Assembly (NCBI GenBank): GCA_024509875.1 | Contig: JAMPIV010019841.1 | Location: 44,221 to 108,220, forward strand | Length of the DNA stretch: 64,000 nucleotides | Reading direction: 5' to 3' | Origin: Oreohelix idahoensis | Lineage: Eukaryota; Mollusca; Gastropoda; Stylommatophora; Oreohelicidae | Part shown: positions 10,351 to 22,501 of the stretch, in pieces | Position numbering within the stretch: the first letter of the stretch is position 1 | Layout: each line of letters begins with the position of its first letter | Notes under the pieces: model-generated | Database searches by the model: none | What the model saw: only the letters and a program-made list of their open reading frames with translations | What the model was told of the DNA's origin: nothing | Made by a program: the position numbers and the translations under genes

Positions 10351-12994
10351 GATTTTTCGATAGGAGAATTAAGACTAGGTTTGGTCCCTTCTGAATAGGT
10401 TTGAATAGGTGATAGACTCAGTGAGAGTTAGTGAAAGGTAATAGAATTTCCACACACGTGAGATGATAGATTTTGATATAGTGGCTGTCTCTGAAAGCGA
10501 CAAGAATTCTTCTCTCTCTCACCTATCTTCTACAACAGTTGTTACAGCGTCAGACAGACTACACCAATATACATATTACGTATATTTCTATCACTCACAG
10601 GCACGCACATACACGTGACGACAGGTAAACACCCAGACGTGGGAAAACTATAACAATGATATATATATTATCTAGAACGAGCTGACCAAACACTACTATT
10701 AAGTTCAAGAGCGATTTTAATATCAGGAAAAAATCGGCTCACAACATCAAAGAAAGTACATCAAGGAAAATACATATACACATAGTCATAAAAATTCAAG
10801 GAAAAGTTGCAAGGATGATAGCCCCGTTATAGTGTTAACTCTAGGTTTAGCCCGGCCCCGTTAAGAGAACAGATGATGGCGCCCGAGTCACAGATACATA
10901 GGGTTTGAGTCTAAGAGTTTCCTTCGTTTTATCTCGTAATTATATGCACAGAGTTTGAAAAAAAAAATCTGATTTAACCTAAGACAAAACACAAGAACTC
11001 TAGCCTTAGCAACAAATTATGCAGATTGAAAAAAAAATATTAGGACAGCAACAGGGTGTCAAAGATATAATAGTGAAAATATCACTCAAACCAGCGTACA
11101 CTCATTCATTCCGCCATGGCCTCTCATTCATGTACTCACGACTTTGCTCGCTGCCTCTTGGAACACACTGATTTTAGATCTTCACACAGACTCAAAAAAA
11201 TGCAGTCTTCTGCCAAGAAGTCCCCAGTTCCAAAAGACGTATTTAACTCGGAGTCTCCGGGAACGACTACTTGGGTGTGCAAATTTGTTCAAATGTCTGA
11301 TTAAGTCACCTAACAATTATTCCAGGCGCGGGAGTTAGCAGAGCACAGTGTCAATAGCGTAGGTTTCTAGAAATGATGAATGTCGGGTCGGTGCCTTCCC
11401 TCAGTATAGGATTCACTTTAGTCACACCACAGATTTGTCCACAAAAAATATATATATATAGTATAGTCGGGAAATGTTAGTTAATACTAGAAGTATTTCG
11501 CGCCACCAGGCAGAAAAATTACGTAGAGTTTCTAGAAGAAATTAAGATCTGGCTCCAAGGTCCAGTATTTATCATTACAGTCTTTGAAAACCCGTTATTG
11601 GGATATAGTATTTCTGGCTAACTCGGGTTGCATATGCACTGTTTAGACCAGTGGTACTTAAGAAACCCACGTGGTTCAAAATAAGGACTGTCTATTTCTT
11701 CACAAGTATGGAAACTACTACTAGGTGCTGGTAAAGTTAGGGTCACCCCAAAACTTTCACTGTGTGGAGGAAAAATAACACATATAATATAATAAACAGA
11801 ATCTGTACTGGTTATAACTTACATTTAAACTTGCAAGCAGAGAGCTTTGCTTATCATTTAAACTTCCCGTGACGTAAGTTATATTTAAAAATCAGCAATC
11901 CTCATGAATTAAGAACACGTGCGTATTCCGTCACCATTCACGAGGCTCGATTCTAGAGTTTATACGTTAGTTTAGAAAAATACACTCGACTGAGTATTAG
12001 CAGTTAAATTAAATTCATAAATAGCTACAATTGCCGTTATAAGCTAGAAATTTAATTTTATTCTGCTTTCCACTGAATGCTTCCCTAGAAAATATAATAG
12101 CCTACCACTTTATTTCTCTTCTGCGCTAAAGAAATAGATTAAAATGAATTAAGCGATTTAACACTTTAACACTCACAAAATCTATATATCTATCATATTA
12201 ATTACCTCAACCACAGAATTACAGGTAGTCGCACAACTTAAGAATAAGATTGCTGAAAATATTTCTGGAAGTCTAGAAGTTCGACAAATTGCCGAAACAA
12301 ACTGAGATCTTCGCTAACAGCTATTCTGTTTACGAGCAACCTATCTACTGTGAGTCTATGAGCGAGAATGAAATTAAAGTTTCAAACTTGGCCAATATCT
12401 AAAAATCAGACAAAGGGCCCAAACTTATTTCGCCAAGCGAAATTATCTCCCCTACTCCCAACATTTACGTCCGCTTAACGCGTGTCGTAACTGTCACCTA
12501 CTGACCACGATGTACGCGTGTCAGTTTCAAATCCCAGACAGCCTGACTCCAATGCAGGGCAGTTTTCACACTACAGCTGACCGTGGCCCACAGTGAGCGC
12601 CGTGTCAGTTTGGGATTTTCCAGACAAATGTCTGGATACTGACCGGTGCAGATGTAAAGTATCACACCTCACCGGGACTTATGCCGAGAAGAAGCTCGCG
12701 CGCTCGGTGAGAATGTAGACGATTTGCTACGTCCTATGTTCAGCGAACCGACTTATCACGCCTTCTGACGCCCTGCAGCCCTGACATCTACGTAATATCG
12801 TCCTAGCGCGATTCTCAGTTTAAGAGAAAGGAAAACAGGTAAAGTTTGAGAATTATATGAAAATAATAATATCAAAACGAATGGATGAAAAATATACAGG
12901 AAAAAGGAAATACAGAGATAATAAAAGAGAGAAATCGGGTGAAAGAATAGGAAGAAGATGTAGGAAATTAAATGAATATAAACCCTACGTGACA
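10344..12994 (-). repeat. E1 LTR (5' LTR in element sense)
   Basis: 2651 bases, partner of 3630-6285. Differences are few, for example CACCCAGACG against CACACAGACG near 10634, ACTGTCACC against AGCGTCACC, and AT-run lengths. The promoter must lie here in minus orientation, but I cannot fix a TATA box confidently. Confidence 0.92.
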
Positions 12995-12999
12995 GGATG
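12995..12999. repeat. Target-site duplication of E1 (right), GGATG
   Basis: Exact repeat of 3625-3629, directly after the CGTGACA terminus. The LINE reading resumes here with the second Asp of the FVDD box and then GTTILTSDE. Confidence 0.92.
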
Positions 13000-14536
13000 G
13001 CACAACAATTCTGACATCAGATGAACATCAGGCCCGGCGGATGTTAGCATGCCTGGATGAACTAGTCAGCTCGTGCAGAATGAGCTTCAAACCCAAGAAG
13101 TCGAGAAGCCTATCAGTCAGGAAAGGGAAGAAAGCAGAGGTCATATTCATGGTTTCCAATCAAAGAGTCTCTACTGTCATTGAGGAACCTGTTAAAAGAC
13201 TTGGCAGGGTGTACCATGCCTCATTAAAAGACTCGAAATCAGTGCCACAGACAATATAAATGGCAGACAGAGGGCTACAGATCATAGACCAAAGCAGACT
13301 CCTAGGAAAATTCAAACTGTGGTGCCTCCAGTTCAGGTTGATACCTGAAGTTCCTGTGGCCACTGCTAATATATGAAATGAGCACAAGTACAGTGGAAGC
13401 TATAGAGCAGAAGGTCAACAAGCTCATGAGGAAATGGCTACGGATACCACCAGGTCTGTCAGATGTAGCACTGTACTGCAAAAAGTCAAAACTTCTGCTT
13501 CCTTTCAAGTCAGTTGAAGAATACAAAGCTGGAAAAGCAAGGCTTGCAATGATGCTACGCGAGTCAGCAGATGACGTGGTTACGCCCATTCAGCCCACAG
13601 GAAGTGGAGAGTGGAAGAAGCTGTTGATGCTGCCCAAGAGTCGCTCAAACTGAGGGAGGTAATCGGATACACACAAACGAATAGACGGGGAATTGGTCAT
13701 GGAGACATCCTCTGGTGGTCCAAGGCATCAAGCAGGGAGCGCAGAGACATGGTAGAGGAGCTGAGAATGATAAGAGGTTGCAAAAAGCAGTGCAGCAGGT
13801 CCAACAAGGCCAATGGACTACATGGGAAGGAGCCCTGCAAAGGTCCTTGACATGGAATGATATATGGCAAATGGCACCTCTTAGTAGTCTTAGGCTCAGC
13901 TTCGTTATTAGATCAATGTATGACCTCCTGCCATCGGCCAAAAACCTTGTGAGATGGGGAAAGTCGGATGATGAGCAGTGCCCCCTGTGCCATCAAGGAT
14001 GAAGGCGAATAGTAATGTCAGGCCGAACACCACAAACACATACTTTCTGAGAGCAGGAAAGTCAGCACACCCAAAACCGAGTAAATCAGGTAGTAGTGTA
14101 CCATCTCTCCTTGACCGTGCAAATGACTTAGAGATGGCGGTAGACCTACCTGGACGAGGGGGAATATCCAGAGAGTATCAGGAAAACTCGAAGACGACCG
14201 GATATAGTGCTGCGTTCTTCATCATCACACCAGGTTATATTGATTGAACTGACCGTGCCATTTGAATCCAGATTGGAAGAGCAACATTTTTTCAAAGCGG
14301 CCAAGTATAGTCATCTGGCCGCGGATCTGAGACACGATGGGTTCACTAGAAGGGTCATGGCTGTTGAGGTGGGTGCAAGAGGGCTCTTGGCTGCATCAGT
14401 GTATGATTTATTGAAACTGTTGGGGCTGAGGGGACAGTCGAGAACAAGGGCACTGAAGAGGTTTAGTGAAACTGCGGAAAAGGCATCATGCTGGCTGTGG
14501 AACAACCGCAATGGGCTATGGAACTCGGGACAGTAA
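13000..14536 (+). pseudogene. RLE-type LINE: RT end, zinc finger and endonuclease (broken)
   Basis: This continues the LINE interrupted by E1. Fragments in several frames give the end of the RT palm (GTTILTSDEHQARRMLACLD) and the thumb and connector. A CCHC-type finger beginning CPLC lies near 13979. Next comes PLSSLRLSFVIRSMYDLLPS, then a restriction-like endonuclease: RSSSSHQVILIELTVPFE, FKAAKYSHLAADL, VMAVEVGARGLLAASVYDL and ASCWLWNNRNGLW. The ELTVPFE and VEVGARG blocks are typical of R2/NeSL/HERO-like LINEs. At least four frameshifts or stops separate the pieces, so it is dead. The exact clade is uncertain. Confidence 0.85.
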
Positions 14537-15034
14537 ACTCTATCCCCACCTGCGTTACAGGAAACATCTGGAAAGTGAAAAATTTTCTAAGTCCGCAATA
14601 CATTGAGTTTTTCGTTGTATTGGTGAAGGGACGGTGGCTTACAGGCAACACGCGGCGAATTATATGAGGTGTCGGGCGCAAGTAGATTTCAGTTGCTAGC
14701 GTTCAGTGGCTTCAAACCTCGTTGGCTTTGCGCAGGTGTGTCAGTGTCTGTCCCTAGTCGTGGTGTGCTGTGGCACAATAATTTGTTTTCAACATAAGGG
14801 TTACTTTCACAATTGCCTCCGGCTGGCAGAATTGTGGATTTTAAAGCTTCAACCAGGTGGAGTGGGTTCATTTTTTACATAAGACAACAGGAGGCGGAGA
14901 CACTTGGAAGTCATGACCCTGGTGGGCCCGCCCCCCTTAGAGTGTAAAGGAGTATACAGGGCCGAAACACTTGTTCGACGGGTGACTTCTTCTGATGATC
15001 AGATTGTATCGCTCTGTATAGAGTTTACTATCAT
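14537..15034 (+). other. 3' untranslated region of the RLE-type LINE
   Basis: Shared with the copies at 59760-60243 and 37419-37810 (inverted). Landmarks are CACAATTGCCTCC, GTGGGCCCGCCCCCCTTAG, GGGCCGAAACACTTG and the terminal CTCTGTATAGAGTTTAC. The repeat ends at about 15034 without a poly-A tail. Confidence 0.8.
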
Positions 15035-18000
15035 CAATCAACAATGATTTTTTTTTAAATGTGTGCTGTTTTGTTTTACGTTGTTTATACTGTTACTTAA
15101 ATGCTGGTTTAAGAGAGAAACTACATCATCTTTGGAAACATTATGAATACCTCTGTCTACCCAAATCCTGCAACCAGTGACGGACTGACAGTGATCTGGA
15201 CCCCCGGGCAATAAGGGATTGTTTACTTGACAACTGATTAAGCTAGATGGAGGCTAGGGGAGAGATTGTTCCTACTCCTGTGGGCATCGGACTGTTTAGT
15301 CCGTCCCTGCCGGCAGTGGATGTTTCATTCGAAGGACACGATAAGGGAGGCAACCCTTGAAGTTATGCTTCTGTATAGTAGATTTCGGAGTTGCTTACCA
15401 TGAAAGGACTTCTGCTGTTGCTAGGCAACGGGTGTTTCGAGTCTACTAATTAGGTGACTAATTTACGGTTATTATTAGCAACAGTCGTGCGCCTATTAAA
15501 ATGATTTCGAAATAACACTTCAGTTATTTTTTTTTTCTTCTTGCTTCTGCATGCAGTATTCGTAATTTTTGGTTGTCGGATCCAAACAAAAGCACTAATT
15601 AACCCTTAGGTTACTCGTAATTAACAAACTCCGGCGTGATATCTGGGTCACCGAGCCATAACCTGACGATAAACAAATAGGTTATATCTATGAATTCTGC
15701 TGTGATGTAGATTTAATTAATGCCTAATTAATGGTATTTAGAGCTGTAGGGTCATTATTAGACAAACACTGGAGCGCGTGCTGTGAGCGTGCAAGGTGTT
15801 GGTATGATAAGGGGGTGACACAACACGATACTATGTGAGCTAGCCGCTACATTATATTTTGCTAGAATGAAGGAAGACAGAAAAGCTAGATTTAATATTA
15901 CAAACCAGCAATGTGTACTGTCACGGGATTTATTCCACTTGCCATGCAGTGATGGTCCAACAGTGGCCAAACTTCAGAGTATCTACTGAGGGTCTTCCGA
16001 TGTGTCTACCTTTAGCTCAAGATTACTCTTGGCGGAGATGTAAATTGAAGAATGGTGCTTCAATTCTGGCGAGCCTCTGTAAAAATTAAGGAAAGCAAGT
16101 ACTACGGCTGTTAGGATCCAGACCGTTAAACTTTCTATCTTCCCTGACCTTCTATAAGGAGTACGATTTTTGCTCGTTTTGATGAGCCCCCAACTGATTT
16201 AAATCCGTAAAATAGTACTTTAATAGCTCCGTTATACGTATTTAAAATGACTGAGACATACGGGTGCAGTTCACTCAAAATGACTAAATCAACTATAAAT
16301 GTGCATATATACAGATAACAAATTTCACAACAATTATAGTTAACAATGTACAATAAATAAGGGTGGGGTGCTATAGGACTATTCTTTACAGGTTTATCAC
16401 TGGTGATGATCTGGATATGGTTTTGAAAATGTTCTTAAAGAGATCACTTAGCAGCTCTAAATAGGTACTTAGCTGCCAGTAAGATGTCGGTTGGCTTCTG
16501 CTTGTTCATTGTAGACTTATTCATCACTGGTCAAGTCTGGTGACCGTAACATGTTCCTCGTAGTATCGTGGGGTAATTACAAAGATGGTGCAGCGTCTGT
16601 TAAGACCCTTCTGATATTGGTGTCTAGCTTTGACAGAAGACCACTTATACCACACACTTGTTCCACGGGCTAGTACCACCAATTGGTACCACCGACTAGT
16701 ATCATGAAATAAGAGAGAAACAAACACCCTCATGAGTATTGGGTTTCCTGATAGGAAAATCAGGTGCCCCAAACCCCCTCCCCCCCCCTTTTTTTGCATT
16801 CCCATCTGCCTCAGAACTTTACCCTCTCTGAGTATTAATGTTAAACAGAGTGAGCGGAAAACACCCATTGCATTTATATAAAACATATTTACATCTTGTT
16901 AAATCATGTTTTATTAATGGGAGTTAAGTGTTAAAGATTCGTATGCATGGGTCGGATTTTTGTACACACGCTAGTTAGCACGCTGTTAGTGATGAGATGA
17001 TTTTTTAGTTGGGGGCTTTGTGCTCTGTAATTTTTGAACAATGCTAAACTGAGTAGTTGTTAGTTTGTTTTTTAAAAATAAGATAAAGAAAGTTCTCGAA
17101 TGTTCTTAGTGATAGTTTGGGGGAAGAGACGGTTGAGCTGAGCTGAGTTCTCATGCGGTGAGTTCGCGCATGGGTAATTTTTACTGAGCTGTTCTGAGAA
17201 GCTGTAATCTCGTGACAGTGCGTTCCTGGCAGAACTTCGAGATGGTTGTTCCATCTCGTTAGGGTGTCCAGAAGTTATTATCGAGGTGAATATATTTTTG
17301 AAAGTGAAGGGAAGAGTTTCCTTCCAAGATTGATTCTTTTGAGGCCATGGATTGTACCGGCCATTATTATTATGATTCATATTTCCTATGATGGATTTTC
17401 CCCTGTGATTGGAATAGATATATTATGCTCAGGGTTGCTGTGTGCAACCGTTTAATGAATAGTTATTGCATGGATTTACTGTTATAATACTGTGTAGAGA
17501 GCTGCTGTGAACTGCGATGTTTGCAGTCCTTTTGATGGATATTTTTGCTGTAGTACTATGAAATGTGAGCTGCGGGGTTCTGCAGCCTATGTACTTCGGA
17601 TTTTATACCTATAACTGAGTTGTACGGATTTACTTACCTGATGTCTGATGATCTACTATGGGCTGTTTTCTATGATTATATCCCTTTGAATTTATGCACG
17701 CTGTTGTGGACTTATTTACGTGTCGCTCCATGATTTGCTACGATGTCTACGTGATTGTGGTGTAAATAAACAGTGTACAACTTTATAGCAGTTCCACTAC
17801 TTCCTGAACCATCGTTACTGTGTGTGCGTGAGTGCAGAATAGATATTACACCCTTAAAGGTTAAAGGAATCTGAAATTCGCGTATCTATATATGTACTTG
17901 TTTGCTCACTTGTCGGCCACCTGTAAGCCCGACCATACTGACTTTGTCATTGTCAGTGACCTGACACACCCACCACTACAAACATTCGCACAGTAATATA

Positions 18001-18224
18001 AGTGATGGCCTGTGTGGCCTATTGCCGATGTTGTTAAAGAAAATAAACTTTAACATAAAGTGGTGGCCATTCTCTCCATGCCTGTCTACAAAAGAAACCC
18101 ACTGTAACACATCTACAAATGCGCTGATTGAAAAGGTTAATATAATAATTATGTACATTTTTCTGTCATCATTCACTCCATGCTCCATATGGAACTTTGG
18201 GACTGTATCTGCTTTTGGTTCTCT
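15035..18224. other. No recognisable gene
   Basis: Mostly AT-rich sequence without a supported reading frame. A short C/T run lies near 16772-16797. An AATAAA at about 17765 follows a long frame-poor stretch, which could be an old LTR or UTR. I find no protein motif on either strand. Confidence 0.5.
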
Positions 18225-18308
18225 GTGAGAAACCCGCATGTAGCAGTCACCAGCTCTTGCAGTGGTGGTTCATGAAATCATTCTATATGCTGAGGTTGCC
18301 CACCTCAA
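18225..18308 (-). repeat. Short dispersed repeat, copy 1
   Basis: On the minus strand it reads GAGGTGGGCAACCTCAGC, then TATAGAATGATTTCATGAAC, then CACCACTGCAAGAGCTGGTG. The same order of words occurs at 38120-38190 and 43811-43880. I do not recognise the family; it could be a SINE or MITE core. Confidence 0.65.
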
Positions 18309-19981
18309 ATGAACTTGGATATCCACTAGCAATTTTCACACGTTAATAATGCAAAATGTAGAATTATAAAATGTACAACTTGCCCCAAATAAATCTATTA
18401 GGGAATTTAGACTGACTTCTGGCTCAGATATATAGTTTCGGCAACTTGTTTTAGATGCCTCTTACACGTGGTCTGTGGTATTACTTTGCAAATAGAATCC
18501 CAATATGACTTAGAGTTCAGGTTCCTAGGATTTCGGGCTTTCCGTATTAATAAAGGTAGAGTTTTCTTGTTGTGTAAGTCCACAAGATGCTAAAACACGT
18601 TTTCCGGCCCTTTAAAGTAGAATCCTGATTCTATTCTTTATTCTGGCTCGTCTGACTGACTTCTTGACGAGTTAAATTATCAGTGCCGTAGACTCAGATT
18701 GTGCTAGATTATAAGCAACATTCGGTCTACACATCCACATTGCTACTATATGACAAGGCTCCAATCAGAAATTTTGTATTTTAACATCTCAAATGCCAAA
18801 CCAATAGCATGCATTTTGCGAATTTTGGTAGGAGTAAATCCCCATTACCCTCTCTTGGAAAATTTCTGCGTGCCACATAAAATGTGATTTCTATATTTCA
18901 TTTCCCATACGAGGTATTTTCTTTTCCGTAGATATCAATCATGTTTACACTTACGACTTCATAGCTCTATCACTGATAATCTCTTTCAAGGTTTTAATGT
19001 ATTTGGTGATGATCCATCACAACAAACCTGGGTTCCGGTGTGATCCCAGACAGAAAAAGGAGGTAACATTAGCCGCATTAACGATAAGACAACTGACTGT
19101 GTTCATCTCTGCTTTATTTACGCACTAATATGGGTGCTCCCATTCAGTGTCGTTATTGTCCTATAAACATCTGTGTCTAATCTCACAAGGGATGGTCAAC
19201 TAAACCCAGACATGGCATTCATTACAGGAAGAAAATGTAAACTATGAGTGGAGCAAAGAACTCAGTACACAAAATGAGAGTTAGATCAATAATGAGTGAG
19301 AGAACCATGAACGCAAGGAAAACAGAACAGACATTTCTGTCACACGCACATACGCAATTAGCTACTGGTCACGAGTAAGTAACCCGCCAAAACAGTGAGG
19401 GGAAAAAAAAATATATCGTGCTTTTCCTGCTGCATACCCTGATGACAGCACTAATTCTCCTGTGGTCAATTATCTGAAGGCATTGGTTAAGAAGCTATGG
19501 AGCAACGCGTCAGAAATGGTATGGGGGAGAAGTGAAAAAAGTCAATGGAATTAAATTTACTATCTAAGTAACAACTGCTTTATCTTAACATAGTTTGTAA
19601 ATGTTCGGATCTTTTCTTTTTAAACTTTGCCTTGGTGAATTACAAATGGAGAAAATTCAACAAACTGTGTCCAAAATATCTACAATTTTAATGATGGGAA
19701 CAAAATGCGCGTTATTTCAACAGGCGTGCAAATTAGTTCCGATTTTTTGTTTGACATTATTCCACTACGGACAAACCCAAAGGTGCTCAGTCTCAATCAG
19801 TAAATTTCGAAGTGTATGAATTCTAAATGTTCCTATTGCGCGCTGGTCGTTTACATGCCGGATGCATCCTTTCATTCGTCCATCCCTGCTATCTTACTTT
19901 TGATGCCAAATTCCAGCAATCTTAGCCGTGACGATTCATCGATTGCAATGTCATTCTCTAATAGGTGATCATTACTTTATC
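18309..19981. other. No recognisable gene
   Basis: I see only short frames with no motif, and an A run at about 19403-19412. Confidence 0.5.
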
Positions 19982-20370
19982 TCTTATTCATGTCCAATGC
20001 ACCTTCTATGGGTGCTCTTGAAGCTAGTCTATCAGTTCTTTTATTGCCGCGTACTCCTGCATGACTAGAACAGTAGATCCACAACAGTTCCTGAAGATTT
20101 GAGGCTTCTGTGGAGGTTTTCATTCATGTCAAAGCCATCCATTTTGGACCTTTCGAAGCATGGATTGTGAGTCTGATACAATAACTGCCCTCATTTAAAA
20201 AAGTTTCAGACAGCCACCTTAAGGCTGCAGTAGCTGCCTGTACCTCAATTCTAACGCTGGAGGTTGTTATCATGCCCCGCTATGTTCAGTGCCGATTCTG
20301 TCCTTTACTCTAACAGAGACGCCCCGCCCTGATTTCTCACCAGGGATTACAGACCCATTAAGTGTACGCA
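19982..20370 (-). pseudogene. RNase H domain fragment of a LINE
   Basis: Reading the minus strand through several frameshifts gives the parts of a type I RNase H in order. These are NGSVIPGEKSGRGVSV (with Asn where the first catalytic Asp is expected), a TTSSVRIEVQAATAALRWLS helix carrying the Glu, VIVSDSQSMLRKVQNGW with the middle Asp, and LLWIYCSSHAGVRGNKRTDRLAS with the final His/Asp region. This arrangement is typical of the RNase H at the end of some LINE polyproteins. It is heavily decayed, and no RT motif was found next to it. Confidence 0.72.
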
Positions 20371-20910
20371 GTGGCATCATCATCCCCAGCATGATCATTT
20401 ATCAGCTGATCAATTTCCAGCTCTGCCTTCCCATTGGCCAAAGTTGTGCACCCTCTTCCAATGCTGATGATGACTTGCTGGTAGTTCGTCCAAAAGAATA
20501 AAAAAATAGCACCAATGACCACTCAGTCATGTCGTAATCAGTAATGCGTTTCACAATGTTTGCCGCTGTTTAATATTCAATATCTCTGCAACCACTTGAT
20601 CGTAATTGTTGCAACTTTGCATATGACCTAATGTTCGCTATGTCCCGAGGGGGACATTTTTTTCCTCGTTAACAAATTTATGGTTTTAAATTTTCTTTAT
20701 TTAAAGTATACAAAATCGACCACCTCCTAGTCCAACCGTGTATTTAGAGGGCTTACCCCTTCATATTTGTGAGCTATTTCGATTTAACATTTTGAACGTA
20801 TTTCACGTGATTTTCCCGGTGTTTCAGCTCCCTACCGCACTGTATTGAACATTACATTGACCTTTCCGGTACGTTCAGTTACCGTTCTACTGATTGTGTA
20901 TTTCAGTGCA
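20371..20910. other. No recognisable gene
   Basis: Flank between the RNase H fragment and the DDE transposon. No supported feature. Confidence 0.5.
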
Positions 20911-22501
20911 TAGGCGTATCTTGCGGTATTCTAGGTCTGTAATACAATGGGTATGAAAGTCAAGTTCCTTACACTGCATACAATGGCAGTGAAGATGTAT
21001 AAATATTTCTGCAGAGAAGCTAAGAGTGGTAAACTGTATCGGAGTCTCTCAAATCCTGTAAAGAGAACTATTCACGCTTTGGGTTTAAGTAAACACTCAT
21101 TTCATCAATTACTCAAAGCTAATGGAATTTTCAGTTCAATCAATACCAGGACGCTAGGAAGAAAGGAAGTAGTAGATAGTTTTGACAGGGATGTGATTAG
21201 AAGAGAAATTTGTAGAATGTTCAATTCCAAAGAAACTGTGACACTAAGAAAACTGAAAATTCGGCTGAGAACACACAATGACATTGATGTGTCAAAATCA
21301 ACATTATGGAGAACTGTTAGAAGCATTGGCTTAACGTTTAGGAAGTACGCTAGTGGAAGAAACGTCATCTGCGAGAAGCCGCACTTAGTATCTATGAGAA
21401 GTAAATATTTACGTGAAGTACGGGAAATGCGTAATCAAGATTATGATATTGTGTATGTGGATGAAACTTGGATCAATGCTCACCACACAAGTGAAAAAGA
21501 ATGGCAGTTATCAGATGGAACGATTAAAAGATGTGTACCCAGTGGAAAAGGACAACGTCTGATAATGGCACATGCAGGCAGCAGACATAATGGGCTAGTG
21601 AAAAATGCTGAACTTATTGTCACTTCCAATTATACGGACAACCGGGACTATCATACCGAGATGAACGGTAACATATTTAGAGAGTGGATTGAAAATACTC
21701 TTCTTCCGTCCCTAGACAGACCATCCTGTCTGATAATGGACAACGCATCATACCACAACGCTGTGGCAGAAGAAGACAAAATTCCAACATCTTCGAGTAC
21801 AAAAGATGCTATAAAGATTTGGCTCAGAAAAGAAGACATTCCATTTAACGAGGGGTTTCTGAAACCTGAATTACTGTCCCTTGTTAAGAAATCACAAAAG
21901 ACCAAGATATTCCATATAGACAAGTTGATTCAACAGCATGGTCATATGTGTTTGAGACTGCCACCTTATCATTCACATTTAAACCCAATTGAACTCGTTT
22001 GGGCAAAAGTTAAAGGACAGGTGGCAGCTGAAAATAAAACTTTCAAACTATGCAATATGAAAGAACTAACATATGCCGCCCTCTCGCAGATAGACAAAGA
22101 TTATTGGTGTAAATGTGAAGACCATGTCTTAAAAGAGGAAAATGACTATTGGAAAAAATTTGGACTGTCGTTCGTTCAGCCGAGAATAGTCATCAATATG
22201 TTAGACTCGTCTGACTCAGAATAAGTGTGTAAATACCTTATACGTTTTATATGTTTTCTCCTCCATCTACGTGTATATGTAAACCAATTCATTTCCTTTT
22301 TATTTCCGCGATTTCACTACTATTTTTAACATACACAGTACTTTCACCTCTTCATGCATCCATTCACGTTTTAGTATAAAAAGTAACATTTACAACGAAT
22401 AGGCGTTATTATTCTCTCAAATATTTCGAAGAAATAAAAAAGGACCTCACGTAGTAATCAGTTAACAAACCCCTCTTACATTCGAATTGTATAGACGCCT
22501 A
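20911..22501 (+). mobile_element. Candidate Tc1/mariner-type DNA transposon (tentative ends)
   Basis: The transposase ORF is bracketed by a short inverted match: TAGGCGTATC at 20911-20920 and the reverse complement of TATAGACGCCTA at 22490-22501, both beginning with TA as this superfamily requires. The inverted part is only about 8-10 bases, so these ends are a hypothesis. If correct, the element is about 1.6 kb. Confidence 0.4.
20947..22224 (+). CDS. DDE transposase, IS630-Tc1-mariner superfamily, DD83E
   Basis: An unbroken 425-residue ORF. The N-terminal 140 residues look like the DNA-binding half, with helix-turn-helix-like segments (SNPVKRTIHALGLSKHSFHQ; VSKSTLWRTVRSIGLTFRK). The catalytic half has IVYVDETWINAHH (D172), CLIMDNASYHN (D265) and PPYHSHLNPIELVWAKVKG (E349). 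The second Asp and the Glu are 83 residues apart, far beyond the 34 of Tc1 and mariner. This agrees with the DD82E group that I recall being named Sailor. The C-terminus is acidic (MLDSSDSE). All three catalytic residues are present and there are no stops, so it may be active or recently active. Confidence 0.88.
   Translation: MGMKVKFLTLHTMAVKMYKYFCREAKSGKLYRSLSNPVKRTIHALGLSKHSFHQLLKANGIFSSINTRTLGRKEVVDSFDRDVIRREICRMFNSKETVTLRKLKIRLRTHNDIDVSKSTLWRTVRSIGLTFRKYASGRNVICEKPHLVSMRSKYLREVREMRNQDYDIVYVDETWINAHHTSEKEWQLSDGTIKRCVPSGKGQRLIMAHAGSRHNGLVKNAELIVTSNYTDNRDYHTEMNGNIFREWIENTLLPSLDRPSCLIMDNASYHNAVAEEDKIPTSSSTKDAIKIWLRKEDIPFNEGFLKPELLSLVKKSQKTKIFHIDKLIQQHGHMCLRLPPYHSHLNPIELVWAKVKGQVAAENKTFKLCNMKELTYAALSQIDKDYWCKCEDHVLKEENDYWKKFGLSFVQPRIVINMLDSSDSE

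Larger units (their letters stand above)
3630..12994 (-). mobile_element. LTR retrotransposon E1, Gmr1-like, lacking RT
   Basis: A complete 9.4-kb element read on the minus strand: two 2.65-kb LTRs, a primer site, one 1022-residue Gag-protease-integrase ORF and a polypurine tract. The ends are TG...CA and the GGATG target duplication is perfect. The LTRs differ by a handful of substitutions and AT-tract length, so insertion was recent. No reverse transcriptase or RNase H is encoded anywhere inside: the internal region is only 4058 bases and the ORF ends 127 bases before the LTR. E1 would need those enzymes from another element. Confidence 0.93.
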
